Origin: Epiperipatus broadwayi
Lineage: Eukaryota; Onychophora; Udeonychophora; Euonychophora; Peripatidae
Assembly: GCA_028023455.1 (NCBI GenBank)
Contig: JAQFVV010006305.1
Coordinates: forward strand, 2,345,001-2,409,000
DNA length: 64,000 nt
Reading direction: 5' to 3'
Part shown: positions 1 to 12,364 of the stretch, piece after piece
How positions within the stretch are numbered: position 1 is the first letter of the stretch
Layout of the letters: every line of letters starts with the position of its first letter
Program-made: the position numbers and the translations under genes
Notes under the pieces: generated by a model
Told to the model about the DNA's origin: nothing
Seen by the model: only the letters and a program-made list of their open reading frames with translations
Databases searched by the model: none

Positions 1-2238
1 AATGGATGGTGAAGCCTACGGAACACGATTGAGGAGATAAAGGTCGTTTGGTAATTTTGATAGTTATTTATAATGCATAATGTATTTTTTTAGATCATCT
101 ATTGACTAAGAATGAAGTGTGAAAGTCTTAAATATAAGTACACATTTTATGCAACATTTTAACATATAATGAGATAGGAGTAATTCGGAATATGCATGCA
201 ACAATTTATTTAAAGTATATTAATAATATAATTTAACAGAACAATTGTGTGATTCTTTTGAACTTTCATATGATAAAGTATTCAGATATTTAAATAGTTT
301 GTATATTATTAAATATACGGAGGAAAGTAGTAAAAAGATTTTCTTATAGAACAGCGGAATAGTTTTAAAATATCAATGAATTTTATTATTGTTAGTAATG
401 CAGATATGTATTTGTCAATGTACAGTATAGAAAAAAATCTTGAGAAATAAGATCGGATAGTGACTTGGAAGTACTAGGGGAGAGGAAACCAAGATGATGT
501 TTTTTTTTTAAGAAATAGGAAAATATAAGGGATTTGGATCATATTTAGTTTTGTGTGGTTTGGTATAGTTAACTAAGTTCTATGACTGAACACATATGGT
601 TTGGACAGTGTTTTGCATATCTTTAAACTTTTGATGTTAGAATAAAGCTGAAGAAATAGCTTTAGCATCGTTCCTATGATAGAGGTTGGTAGACAGGTAA
701 AGGTCACTCCTCTATAGTGTCTTTTAATTCACTGTGCCATGATTGTCAAGGTATATGACGAGTAATATTCTAGTTGTATTTTGATCCTATGCATCTATCT
801 TCGCTATCCTTATTTCATGAATCTGCATCGGTCAGAAAGATATTTTCAAAGAAATAATGAATAAAATAGAACTGAAGATATGTTATCGTTTATATAAGAA
901 TAATTTATTTGCTTGAATGTATAGAATTGTGTAACTTTAAAATTGAAAGTCCAAAATATCATAAAGAGAGAAAGAATCATATAATACATTGTAAAATTAA
1001 TTCAGAAATGAATATAAGATTTTGAAAAGAAATCTAAACCAAGTATTTTAAAAGTGATAATAAAAATTGAATTTTTATTTTAAAATATTAATGTTGAAGG
1101 GAATGAGTATTGCATATTTATCAAGAGAAAATTCAATAAGGTATAATAAACATATACTTGTGCATGGTATATTAATAGTTATAATTATATCATCCGAAGT
1201 AAGGCTTGGATGAGAATATTAGGATTAATAAACATCAGATAATGAATAATAAAAACCTAATACCGAATGTAGAATGGTGTTTTGACTTTATAAGATTCCA
1301 TACAACCAATATGAAAGTAAATTTTGTTATGTTGTAGAATTTTATTACGAATGTAAAATTTTATAAAAAAAAATGTAATTTTAATAATATTAGGGATGAA
1401 AAGTGTTTGTGATAATCATATCAGAAATGCATTTTGTAATAGGCTAACCATAATAATAAATCAAGTAATAATACTGTATTTTCTTAAGCGTTAAAAAATA
1501 AGATTTAACTAGGAAAAGTAAATAATATTTTGATTTCATTTTATAAACTAATAAACTAAGTTGAGATATGAAAGTAAGGGATATCCAATGTATATAGTGT
1601 AAAAATATTGTTAATTTATTTATGTTGTTAATAAACTTAGTTTTAAATTTGTTTTAAAAGTTTTTGTGTCCGAGTTGTTATTTCTCCACATGGATGCATG
1701 AAATCACGATACATTTATAATTGAAACAGACATATAAATTTTGCACAAAAGGTAAACATAAAAGTGTTATAATAATTTTGAGAATTTATTGGTATGTTAA
1801 AATTAAAAGATCATAATTTTATATTATTTATTGGTCATAAGTCGGTTGCCATAATATTACATTAAATTATATGCTAAAGTTGCCACACGTATTCTGTTGT
1901 CAGATTATTAAAATACTACCACGTACGTATTTATTTATTTCATTTAGGAAGAAATAAGATTATATTATATTATTATTCTTATTATTATTTTTTATTATTA
2001 TTAGTTGCTGTGTAGTAGATTATGACATAAAATTCCCTTTTCATATTTTACTACTGTAATTTTAAATCAGTTAGAATACAATTTATGAACCTGAGATTTT
2101 ATTTTATTTTACTTCATTTTATTTAATTAAGCTAGATTCTTGTTATAAAGAAGATTAAGATATGATTATTATTTTAATCGTAGTGAATAGAGCTTAGAAA
2201 GTCGTAAGAATACTATGAGTTAGTTATTTGGTATAGTA
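1..2238. other. AT-rich stretch without recognisable gene
   Basis: No open frame longer than about 60 codons and no recognisable protein fragment on either strand. It may be the decayed interior of an LTR element, because it runs into a polypurine tract and an LTR-like start at 2239-2254; that is inference only. Confidence 0.5.
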
Positions 2239-2254
2239 AAAAGGGGGGATAGTG
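2239..2254 (+). other. Polypurine tract and LTR-like start
   Basis: The run AAAAAGGGGGGATAG is followed directly by TGTTCTTATGCC. A purine run of this kind just before a TG start is how the 3' LTR of Ty3/gypsy and BEL elements begins. It reads on the plus strand, opposite to the gypsy genes at 2.5-6.25 kb, so it would belong to another element. No matching 5' LTR was found. Confidence 0.3.
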
Positions 2255-2699
2255 TTCTTATGCCATTGAGGTAGTATCGTGTGGATAATGGCTCAATGTA
2301 GTCTATCTCGTTCCCGGTATTGTCACTCCATGTCTCATGAAAATAGTAAATATTTGTTAATTCATTTTAAAATTGAACCGAATTTGTATTTTAAAATTAG
2401 AGCTAGTAATCATTTTAAATTAATGCTGAATATTTCATTTATTTATTTGTTAACTGAGCTAGAACCCGTAATATTCGTAATAAACAGTATATTTTGGGGT
2501 GAGGATGCGCGGGGGGAGGTTAGAATATATATATATAGCACTCACTTCAAGTTCAGAGATTTATCTTTTCTCTGGATTTATGAAATTGTGAAGGTAGTTC
2601 GGAATCTTTCTTTCCTTTTTAATTTGTTGAGGTGGATTTTTATCTCAACTTCACTTGTTATTTTTTTCTCTGCTATGCCTAGTTGGTCTTCATCAATGT

Positions 2700-3660
2700 G
2701 GGTAAATTCCATTTTAGTTTAGCATCATTGTTTATTTTGTTGTTGGTATCAGTTTTCTTGAATAAATCAGAATCGACACTTCTGTCTTTATACAGTTGGT
2801 TGACATATTTGCATAATATCTTTCTCTTGCTAATATGCATGGTCACCACCTGCTTTGATAGGTGACGTATAACTACAGCCTGTGACCAGAATTTATTGAG
2901 ATTATTTTTTGCCTATACTCTTTCGTTAGGTGCAAACTTATAAATACTTTCAGTTTGTTCATTAAGATTCTCTGTAGTTACAATGTTTGTTAATTTAGTA
3001 CACAGCTTTTCAGCTAAATATACATTAGTATGTGATTTTCCTGATTTGGCTGCAGGTGTAGAATGCTGATAAAGCAGTGCGGTAAAAACTGCTTCCTGTA
3101 ATCTTGTTTTTCCTGTTTTGTTTGGATGGCTAGGTTTTGAACAGCTTTTGTAGCCACTCTGTTAGATTGAGGATGGTAGGGGGTGTAAGTCTTTTATTCC
3201 CCATTCTTGCATAGCCTTCTCAAACTCTGATGTGAAGCCAGTTTTGTTATCTGAAACTAAAATTTCAGATTTGAAACTAAAGTTTTAGGAAGAGCATGAT
3301 ATGAAAAAATTTCATGCAATTTATCAAGTGTCTTGTCAGAGCTAGTATTTTTAACTATTTTATATTTGGTCCATCCTGAATATGCATCAACCATTATAAA
3401 AAATAAGTGTTCATCAATTGGGCCATACTGATTGATGTGGATTCACTGCCATGATCTCTCCACTTTTAGCCATTAGATGGTGCATTGACATTTACTGCAT
3501 TTTCTACCCCTTTCTAGGATTAACACATGATCACCCATCAGTATGCAGTTCTTGCAGACAGATATTTTCTCACAAGTGTTCCATAACTCTTTATGTAAAA
3601 AAGTTGGACGGTGATTTGGCCAATCAGTACGAATTTAGTTTATAATCCATTGGTAGCTGC
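2700..3660 (-). pseudogene. Gypsy integrase remnant
   Basis: Minus-strand blocks in order: CLQELHT near the zinc-binding region (about 3.55 kb); IHINQYGPIDEHLFFIMVDA then YSGWTKYKI (first catalytic Asp, 3377-3394); LVSDNKTGFTSEFEKA (second Asp, about 3.23-3.26 kb); and TYTPYHPQSNRVATKAV (3150-3185). The usual block is YHPQSNGQAER; the catalytic Glu region here reads RVATKA, so the Glu appears lost. Beyond it, to about 2.7 kb, the reading resembles the C-terminal gypsy tail. Stops and shifts occur throughout. Confidence 0.8.
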
Positions 3661-3889
3661 AATCATCAACTGTCTTATGGCTATTGTTATGCTATTAAGG
3701 GTTTGACTCTCGCACATCAATATAATTAATTTCCATTTCCTTTTGATATGGTTCAGTCTGGTCGGGCATACATGATAGAGTGTCGGCATGCTCTATTTGC
3801 TTACCTTTCTTATATTTTACTATATAGTCATAACCTGCCAGAATGTTCAACCATCTTATAATGTGGGGGCTGTTTGTTAGGGGTTTTAT

Positions 3890-4210
3890 GGTCAGTTATT
3901 CTATTAAATCTACCTGTACAAGTATTGATGAAATTTTTGAACACCAAATAGTATCGTAAGAGCTTCCTTATCTAGCTGATTATAATTTTTTTCCATGTTG
4001 GACAAGGTGTGTAAAGCATAGACAAAGGATCATTTATCTAACTGAGTGGGTGACATAATACTGCTTCGATTCCAAATTTCAGATGTGTCAGTTGTAAGAG
4101 TAACTTCCAAATTGCTATTACAATGAACTAGCAGTTTATTTGAAGTTAGTAGTGACTTTGTATGCAAAAATGTTTGCTCTTGCTCAGGTTCCCATTTCCA
4201 ATTCTGGTTT
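3890..4210 (-). pseudogene. Gypsy RNase H remnant
   Basis: The minus strand at about 3925-3995 reads NYNQLDKEALTILFGV then QKFHQYLYR, very close to the gypsy RNase H block NY..IEKEALAI.FGV.KFHQYLYGR. It follows the reverse transcriptase and precedes the integrase. RNase H would remove the RNA strand after first-strand synthesis. The stretch between 4.0 and 4.2 kb has stops. Confidence 0.8.
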
Positions 4211-4339
4211 TTTTTTTAAGTAGATCATATAAGGGTCTGCTATGTGGGCTTTACCTTCCAAAAATGTTCAAAATAATTTGCAAGTCCTAGAAAAACCTGT
4301 AATTACTTAACATTATTAGGTTACAGGGCTTCTGCTACA

Positions 4340-4880
4340 GCTTTAGCCTTTTTTGAGGCAGGAGATGTGCCATTTTTTGAAATAATATGGCCTGAAAACT
4401 TAATTTCACAAGCTTTTCAGGTACATTTATGGATATTAAGTTTGACCCCCATTTGAGTTTTTTGTATCTAAATAAATGAATTCTAAGTTCATTTTTAATA
4501 ATAGTGATAAGAAGAATGTCATCAAAAAATGGGACACCTGTCCCTTCAACTCTATTAAGGAGAGTTTCAATTTTTGACTGAAATATGCTGGGGGTAGAAT
4601 TTATCCCAAACAGATGTTTGTTGCATTAAAATAACCCTACATGTGTAGTTAGTATTAATATTTCAGCAGCTAGTATCTCGTCAGTATCTTGTGGAAAACA
4701 GCATTTAAATCTAATTTTGTGAAAAAATTAGATTTCTGCAAATACGCTATTATTTCTTTAGCATTGGTCGCAGGGTATGTGTTTTTACTAATAGCTTTGT
4801 TAACCGATACCCGATAGTCACCACACAAACAAATTTGTCCATTGGGTTTAGTAATAATTACTATGGCGTAGCCCAATAAG
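4340..4880 (-). pseudogene. Ty3/gypsy reverse transcriptase remnant
   Basis: The longest open piece (4876-4670, minus) reads IITKPNGQICLCGDYRVSVN and continues to FFTKLDLNAVFHKIL, matching gypsy RT (KKPNGKIR.C.DYR.LN ... F..LDL..AYHQI). The first catalytic Asp is present in TKLDL. Further on, about 4505-4535, FFDDILLIT is the YLDDIL catalytic box with Phe for Tyr and both Asp kept; just before it NSTPSIFQSKIETLL matches N.P..FQ..M..LL. Frames change between these blocks and stops are frequent, so the protein cannot be made. Confidence 0.85.
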
Positions 4881-5269
4881 ATTTTTCTATGGGTTCTAAC
4901 ATGCCTCTTTTAACTAATTTATTATTTTCCTTCTCTACTCTTTCTTTCTGAGCAAATGGAACCTTACACAATTTGCAAATAATGGGTATGTTATCTATAA
5001 TGAAATAGGTGCCATTTTAATTTTACCCCGTTCCCCATTAAATAGCCTAGGAAATTTATTTCTCATTTCCATTTCTAATTCAATTTTTTTACGAATGTGA
5101 ATTTTATGCCCAAGTTTTTAACCAGTCATGCCCACATAAACTAAGTATAGGGATAATTCAAATACTTTTCCTTCAATTCTACCACAAGGGTTTTGACCAC
5201 ACCTTTAATTTTAATTACCATTTACATCTAAGGCTTTTATTTCAATTTTCTCAATTGTTGGGGTTTTTG

Positions 5270-5345
5270 TACAATTTGCTATTACAGACAATCATCTCCA
5301 GACTGAAATTAGGGTTACCCCGCTTCCGCTGTCAACCTTCATGGA
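5270..5345 (-). pseudogene. Gypsy aspartic protease fragment
   Basis: At 5304-5339 on the minus strand the sequence reads KVDSGSGVTLIS, the active-site loop of retroviral-type aspartic proteases (D-S/T-G followed by a hydrophobic run). It lies between the zinc knuckle and the reverse transcriptase, as expected for gag-pro-pol. The catalytic Asp is kept, but a stop follows soon after and no full protease frame survives. Confidence 0.7.
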
Positions 5346-5469
5346 TATGGACTGGTCACACAATTTTACAGTATTTTACCTTCTTTGGACATTGATATAT
5401 TTTAAATAATGACTAATTGATTTCCCTGACTATTAAATGTACCCTTCTGACTATTTATGTCTTTACCAG

Positions 5470-6240
5470 ATTCATTCTTTTTATTTCTACACATCGATTC
5501 AATATGACCTTTTTCTTACAAATCTTGCAACGTTCCTCTTTGCAAAAACAGTTGCTGGTTTTATGGTTATTTTACCACAACAAAGACAAATAAATAAAGA
5601 TTTTTCCATTACCATTATTGTTTTTTAAATTATTTGATTATTTCCTGCTTGGGTTATGCGTTTTGCAAATGTGCCTTTGCATGTTGCCATTTTCATTAAA
5701 CGCAGCAAATCACTATCAGTTAATAATTGTTGCCATTTTGTCACTAATCACCACTCTCAAAAATTGCTCCAATAGCACCTCATCAAGGAATGAGCCATAG
5801 ACACAATCTTTTGCCAGCTCATGAAAGGCGGTATCATAATCTTATTTGATATCGATCACAGAAATTAAGTCTGGCAATATGCTTAGAGGAATGGGGATTA
5901 AAACAATATAATAATTGATCTTTAATTTGATTGTATGTAAAGTCTTTAGGAATATCAGGCTTAGAGAGCCTATTTGCTATTTCTATCACTCCTTTACCGG
6001 TAAAACAATAGTGTTGCTATTTTAATCTTATCATCTTTAACTTTATTAATGAAGAGATATTTTCTACATGTTGATGTACAGGGGCCAACTATTTGCCTCA
6101 ATCACATCAAACTTCTCAATTGAACAATTGCATGTTAGCAGATTGTTCTACATCTCTAATCTGATTCAAGGTTCGAAATATAACTGCACCGATTGCTTTG
6201 TCTGGAAGCTGAATTCTTATTCCCCAGGCAGCATGAAGTT
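5470..6240 (-). pseudogene. gag remnant with frameshifted CCHC zinc knuckle
   Basis: Minus-strand pieces read FRTLNQIRDVEQSANM (about 6.13-6.18 kb), then HELAKDCVYGS and LDEVLLEQFLRVVISDKM (5.72-5.83 kb), resembling the gypsy capsid region LRKLA..C.FG..LDE.LRDRFVCGL. The nucleocapsid knuckle is split: its CKICKKK half lies at 5508-5529 and its GHIESMCRN half at 5483-5509 in another frame, separated by one base at an A run. Restoring the count would give the usual C-X2-C-X4-H-X4-C. Gag would form the particle and bind the RNA; this copy cannot. Several stops also break the capsid part. Confidence 0.75.
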
Positions 6241-6250
6241 ATAAATTAAT

Positions 6251-6731
6251 CTTTTCTGATTTCATTTTACTATTTATTATTTTTTTAAGTTTTGCTAATC
6301 TTTGAAATACTAGATTTTAATTTAATGAATATATCTATTTATATACTTATATACATACATAACACATCTGTTTAATTTCTATATAAATGATATATCGATC
6401 TCTCAATACATCATTTGTTTTTTGTTTTTTAACAATTTCTGCTTTACTTTTGAGTGCTTATTCTTTCTATATAAACTATTTTTTTTATTAAATCAAATTT
6501 TCTCTTTTTTTATTGTAATTTTTTATTTATGTGCATTTATCTTTTATATCATAATTAATTTTATTCTTACTTTCAATGTTAAGCTTCATGCAAAATACAT
6601 ATATCTAAATTAGTATTCATATTTTCCATTATCTTTTTTATTTTATTTTAATTAATAATTTTATTATTGTATTTGTTTAGTTATAATATATATATTTTTA
6701 AATATTTTCTTTCCATTTCTCATTAGTTTAT
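6251..6731. other. Low-complexity AT-rich spacer
   Basis: T-rich sequence between the gypsy relic and the TIR element. It may contain the remains of the gypsy 5' LTR but I see no defined end. The short open frame at 6422-6613 is composed of Phe, Ile and Leu runs and is not a gene. Confidence 0.4.
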
Positions 6732-7017
6732 TTTATTTTTGGTACTGGTTGATCAGACACACACAATGCTTGATGGCATTGTTATGTGCTAAAACACATA
6801 AAAATGCGAAACAACATTATTTTCTACACATTTTTAAATTACATTATACATATCAGCATGTGTTGACATTTTTCAAACAAATTTTAAACAATTTACGAAC
6901 TAACATTATTTCCTAAAATGGAATACTTACAGTTTTAAATTACATTGTAAATGTCAGTGCGTAGTGCTGGAATGTGTGTGACCGCAGACCGATAGTTTTG
7001 CCAATCCTAAGGATTGT

Positions 7018-7100
7018 CCAAAAGATTCAGTACTCTGATCAAACCAACATTATGATTTTCCAAAACAACGTGGAATTTTAGTTGTCTCATAGCTGCCCTT
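7018..7100 (+). repeat. Internal direct repeat of the TIR element, copy 1
   Basis: The core AAAGATTCAGTACTCTGATC followed by AAACCAACATTATG and ending GTTGTCTCATAGCTG recurs at 7250-7342 with about 80% identity by eye. Such internal duplications are common in non-autonomous DNA transposons. Confidence 0.7.
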
Positions 7101-7249
7101 TATCTGAAAAAAAAAAACACACTATTATGAACATTATGGGCTGACATTCTGCAAAGTATTATAAACAATTTACAAAACAACATTATTTTATAAAACATAA
7201 GAATTAAATTTCTGAAATACATTTTAAAATTACATTATAAATGTCAGCG

Positions 7250-7342
7250 GTCTAAAAGATGCAGTAGTCTGATCAAACTAAGCTTCTAATTTTCAAAACA
7301 ACATGCAACATCGGCCATTTAATTTGTCTCATAGCTGTTCTC
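7250..7342 (+). repeat. Internal direct repeat of the TIR element, copy 2
   Basis: The core AAAAGATGCAGTAGTCTGATC followed by AAACTAAGCTTC and ending TTTGTCTCATAGCTG matches 7018-7100, 232 bp upstream. Both copies are preceded by an ACATT(A/G)TAAATGTCAG motif, at 6943 and 7230. Confidence 0.7.
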
Positions 7343-7781
7343 ATACAAAGGTGTCTTTTCGAATGAATTCTGTGAAATTGTGCTTATCCCTACACTTTTG
7401 GAATTTTTTTCACCTTCCAAGCTGTATAGGGTAGCGTGGCGACCGGCTTACGATTACTAGTATGTAATACTACGTCAAGTAGGGTGTAAGATCATTACTT
7501 CGAATGCAGATTACAAGAGTTATGGTCAGTTGAATTCCATACACCCTCACATGATACGGTAGCGATCTGTGAAATGTGCGCATTTGCATAATGTCGCTAA
7601 GCACATCAGTGGGCCATAATATTTGTGTGCTATGCAATATAGGCCCGCAACGGCTAATATGAACATCACTGTTCTATAGGCTGTAAACGTTTGGCTGCGT
7701 AAATGGTATTTTTATGTGTTTTAGCACATAAACAATGCCATCAAGCTGCATGCATGTCTAATCAACCAGTACTTTATTTTT

Positions 7782-9386
7782 AATTATTATTTTTTTATTC
7801 CTTTTAAAATAGTCTTACTTCTACTAGTAATAAATTTTAATCTATGTTGTCTTCCAAGAGCATACAATTTCTTTTAATGTTACTTCCAAACCTATGTTCA
7901 ATCTATCATTATATTGAAATTATTATCACCTGAAATTTTCTTGTGTATAAATTCTTTATTTGTAATTTTTAAGTGATGTATTTGTTATTCTCATTTTGTT
8001 TTCTTTAATAAAAACTTATCAATACTTTATCTTTTATCTCTTACCTTTAGATGGCTATTTCTTAAAGTCTTATTATTTCTTTCCTGTTTTATCACTGCAT
8101 TCCAATGAAGTATTTTTATTTTTCATTTGATTTTTTAATTTCTTCATATGTATATCATATTTTTCATTATTGTGATAACTAATTGACAAGTACATTTGAA
8201 TAAGTGCTGGATCTCATGTGTCTGTTTTTGTTCTTAATTACTTACCATATATCATTTGTAGAAGAATTATTTATCATCTTTCTTTTGTTTTAGGATTAAA
8301 AATAATAATTTGTTCATTGTGTCTCCTGCTGTCTTCAGAATAATAAACATAAAAATGAAGAATAAAATAATACACATGTTAAAAAGTCCATATGTAAACT
8401 AATAATAGTAAATTGAAAAGAGAGAGAGAAAAAAATCTGCAATGTACACGTACTGATTGTAAGATGCTTTGTAAGATAATATAGTATAATTTTTCAGTAA
8501 GAACAACGTTTATTGGAGGTTCTGTTACTTAATACATAAATTTGAGACTTATTCCACTTACTAATTTCTAATTAAATAAGTTCATAAACTATTTTTTATT
8601 TATGATGACCCCAAGAGTGATTGCATGTTATTGCCAAAATCATGCAGACTAGTTCTTTTTACTTGTGGCATATTGTCAATTTGTATAAGTAACTACAATT
8701 ATTTAAATACCAGAGGCTTTTATTAATATCATAAAATTATTGAAAGTAATATTCTGAATGATTTAACACACCCCCGTCTTGAACTTTTTATCAATTTTCA
8801 AACAATGAACTATTCACTTTTTATTATTATCAATTTTTTTTACTGAGAGTAATGTAAATAAAATACACACACTTATATAATATATGAATTATTTATGTAG
8901 ATGTAATATCAAACATCTAGCATTAATGTTTCTAATGCATAATAAATACATTTTCAATTCTATAGTTAGTCAAATGCATTTCAAATACTAAGTATAATAA
9001 TCATGACAAAAATAATTTGTTATTCATTATATTTATAAGCAAAAGTAAAACATTTTTTACATAACTCACTATTGGTGAAAAATTCTTCCTAACATTCATT
9101 GACAAAGAAATAGTTAATACTCATCACATAAGTGCTTATGACTTTTAACTAAGAGTAGCTAAATCCTATTTAATAACCAATAATTGGGTAGCTACCTACT
9201 CTGAAGGAACCATCCTAAGCTTGTTTGGAATAGAAAACATTTATAATACTCAGATTTTAAGTTAAGTTCATTGGTATCGATTATAGTTCTAATATTGATA
9301 TATATATAACTAACATATATATTAATACTAGAATTATAATTAGAATAGAAATTAGCAAATTTGTGTATTATAAGTTAACATATTGG
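7782..9386. other. AT-rich stretch, no gene seen
   Basis: No coding potential recognised on either strand. A short block at about 9155-9215 (AATTGGGTAGCTACCTACTC) has the flavour of a SINE 3' part but no clear A or B box. Confidence 0.5.
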
Positions 9387-9553
9387 TTATAATAACTTCT
9401 TTCATATACACTTTAATGCTTTTTAAAAAGCAGAGGAACTTTGAGAAAACTCTGATGAAGACTGCTGGACAATCGAAACTGTCAGGAAAATAAAGAAGTT
9501 TTATTAAAAAAATTTTTTTGCTTTAAAGTGTATATGAAAGAAGTTATTATAAG
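9387..9553. repeat. Foldback element with hammerhead-like core in its loop
   Basis: Left arm 9387-9424 (TTATAATAACTTCTTTCATA onward) is the reverse complement of the right arm 9514-9553 with few mismatches. The roughly 90-bp loop holds CTGATGAAGACTG and CAATCGAAACTGTC at 9452-9485. This layout resembles the inverted terminal parts of Penelope-like elements, which are known to carry hammerhead motifs; assignment is inference. Confidence 0.7.
9452..9485 (+). ncRNA. Hammerhead-like motif
   Basis: CTGATGA, then a small stem-loop (GACTG / CAATC, one mismatch), then GAAAC, is the arrangement of the hammerhead core CUGANGA - stem II - GAAA. There is an extra A between CTGATGA and the stem, so activity is doubtful. 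See the finding on recurrent motifs. Confidence 0.35.
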
Positions 9554-12364
9554 CAATATATATGAATATATGAAGATATGCAAAGAAAGTAACAGAGAAG
9601 AATAAGAGTATATATGTACTATAAGTTAAATTTATTAGGCAGTAATAGTAATGTAAAAATAAAAAAAATGTTGATCCAAATTTTATTAGAGAATTGATCA
9701 ATAACAAAATACAATGATAGACAAAATTTCATTATATCTTAAATTTAATTTGTTATACATATAAAATAATTATTTTTTCAAAGATATTCTTTCTAAATAA
9801 TTTATAACTAAATAAATATTTTGAGAAAAATTTATCAAATCTATGATTCATTGTTCAACTCACTTCAATAGTAAATGTGAAGAGATGTTCACTTTATAAT
9901 TTCTTCCCCAGAACATTAGTGAGTATTAGAGTATCATTCAGGAGAAGCTACTATTCTAGATAAATGAAGAATAGTATCATTATTGGTCAAAACTTCTTTT
10001 ATTGTGTAAATGATAGACTTTATTGTGCTGTCTATCACTTTTTTAGTGATGAACGTAATGTATTTCAATGCAAACCAAATCACATTTGACTCAAAGAACT
10101 ATATTTTAAAATTTATATATTTTTTTTAGTATCAAAGTTTTTAAACAATAAAATTGAAATTGATTCTTCAAAGATAAAAAAAATACAACTTACTACAAAA
10201 TTATAGATTTTATTTTATTTATATAACTGTCACAACAGTTAAGCAAGAAATAGAATTATTGATTTAGAAATTATTCACTTAATAAATTTTGATAAAGATA
10301 GTAGTAGATTTTATATATGGAAGCCTGAGTAGTAATCAGAAGAATTCTTGTTAATTATCACAAAATTTTAAAGCTATATTTGAATGAAAGTCCAACTTAT
10401 AACTAGTAAGCATTTTTATTAAAGTGTAACTAAGATACTCAGTTTTGAACAATTTGTAGTTTTATGTTTCATTAATATGTTGTCTTGTGCTCAGGTGTCA
10501 TATGACATATAAACTACTAAAGTGATAGGTTGAATATTTTAGTTGCACTCAGTTAATTAAACTTTTTTATTTGCCTCAGCTAAAAATTATTCATTGAAAC
10601 CTTTAATTTTTGAGTCCATAACTCAATATAGTTATGCATTATGAACTGTTACATAATCTTTTTTGTGTTTATAAATTATTATCTACAGTAATAACATTTT
10701 ATTGTAAATTATTTATATAAATAAATTTGATTTTTAACAAAAAATATATATATATTACTTCAACTTATTTCCATTTTGGTTTAAAATTAAATATAAGAAA
10801 GAATGAATTAATAAAAAAAAAACTGTAATTAAATAAAATTACTTATAGATTTTTATTTGATAGTAAAAATTATATTAATATGTTATTGATATATTTTTTA
10901 AATAATCTCTTGAAATAGTTAATGCTTTGCCTGTGATGTCAGGTTTGAGTAATATTGATGAACTGTGAAATTTTTTTAGGTCACTGTCAGATTTAATGAT
11001 TTTTTTTTTCTGGTGATTGTATTAACCAATCTAACTAGTCACTCAAAAATAATCAATTTGAATGAATTGTTAGCTATTATTATTAACTAGAGAATAAGAT
11101 CTCTGGACTTGTCAGGTGAGTGCTGTTGCAATAACTGCAAAAATAAAAATGCAGTCTAGTATGATAACCCTCCCTTCTAATGAGTAAAGTGCTATATTTC
11201 TACAGATGCTTTATTTTATTTTTGATTTTATTATTCAAAATACAATCACATCTTATGGGTGATTAGTCCATTAGTTTGTTATGTCCTTGTCATGGGATAA
11301 AATCTATTTTAGGACTGAGAGATTTACTATCCAATATCTATCAGTAAATGATAATATAAGTATATTTAGCTCATCATTACAATACTGTTTGTTTTTTGAA
11401 AAGGATCTTTGGCACCGAAAATGCATTAACATTATATTTTATGTCCTTAATATTTTTTTCGTATTGCATTTTAATTAATTAATATTCATTTTGATTTTTT
11501 ATAACATGTTGACTATAAATAAAACACTGTTAAATGTTGCATCTTACAGCCCTGGTCAAGCAGTGATGTGTAGATCTGTGATAACCATACTCATAATTTA
11601 CTTATTCTAAGTATAAGCTGTGGAACAATTTAAAGCTACTAATTAAAGTTCAAATTATATTAATTACTTTATGAAAAATAATGTAAATATAATAATTGGA
11701 AAGATAAACTTACTAAGTGCTAATTTTGTCAATGCAATACCTTCCAGTAATAAATGTACTTTATAAATGAAAAATGAATTCTTCGACATTTGCTTTCCAC
11801 AACTCTTATATTGAAAGTATATTGAATTGTTGGGCAATTAGAAAATCTGAAAGAAATGTTCACATAACCTTATTCAAGTTAACTTATTAAATAAATTCAC
11901 AGAGTAGACATGATATCTATCTGTTTTGACACTTGTAAACAAACATCCTAATATTAAATATGTAAATATTAAATAGCACAATAGTAATAATATGTAATAT
12001 TATTCTAATTATAACAATATTGTTTAATATTACATTTTTGATAATTATTTATTTGTTTATAAGGATATTAATATGAGTAGATATTGGTTCTACTATGTAA
12101 ATTTATATAATAAGCTGATTTGATTGAGGCTCTGTGAATATTTCGGTCAAATTTGATGTTCACTTAATAAATATCATTGTCTAATCTGCTTTTCATATAA
12201 GATTTTGGAGATGCAAATGAAGTATTCATTTTTCTTTTGAAAAATGGATTTGATACTGAAATGTATTGCTTTGATATAAATAATATTTGGAAATTTTATT
12301 ATTTCAATTTTTATATATTTTTGAGTCATATTATTTAATATGTATATATATTAATATATTTAAT
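9554..12364. other. AT-rich stretch, no gene seen
   Basis: About 2.8 kb without a recognisable gene or element on either strand. The 65-codon open frame at 11281-11478 has no recognisable motif and is treated as chance. Confidence 0.5.

Larger units (their letters stand above)
2480..6250 (-). mobile_element. Degenerate Ty3/gypsy LTR retrotransposon
   Basis: Read on the minus strand, from high to low coordinates, the order is gag with zinc knuckle, protease, reverse transcriptase, RNase H, integrase: the order of Ty3/gypsy (integrase after RNase H, unlike Ty1/copia). Every domain is broken by stops and shifts, so this is an old copy. I could not recognise paired LTRs; candidate positions are roughly 2.25-2.6 kb and 6.3-6.7 kb, both low-complexity. 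The parts are listed as separate pseudogene entries. Confidence 0.85.
6742..7772. mobile_element. Non-autonomous DNA transposon with long TIRs
   Basis: Terminal inverted repeats of about 65 bp start GTACTGGTTGAT at 6742 and end ATCAACCAGTAC at 7772. Both arms share TTGATGGCATTGTT and TATGTGCTAAAACACATA; the second motif is itself a hairpin. The flanks TTTATTTTT at 6732-6740 and 7773-7781 could be a 9-bp target duplication, one base off on the left, as in Mutator-like elements, but the sequence is simple. No transposase was found. The right half (7.4-7.73 kb) is clearly less AT-rich than its surroundings. Superfamily not settled. Confidence 0.75.

Noticed and set aside
2279-2722. 147-codon open frame as a gene
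   Set aside because: It crosses the LTR-like start and the antisense of the gypsy 3' part; composition is Phe/Ile/Leu-rich and no motif is visible.
9452-9485. Calling a functional hammerhead ribozyme
   Set aside because: An extra base before stem II and a mismatch in it make activity uncertain; kept only as hammerhead-like.
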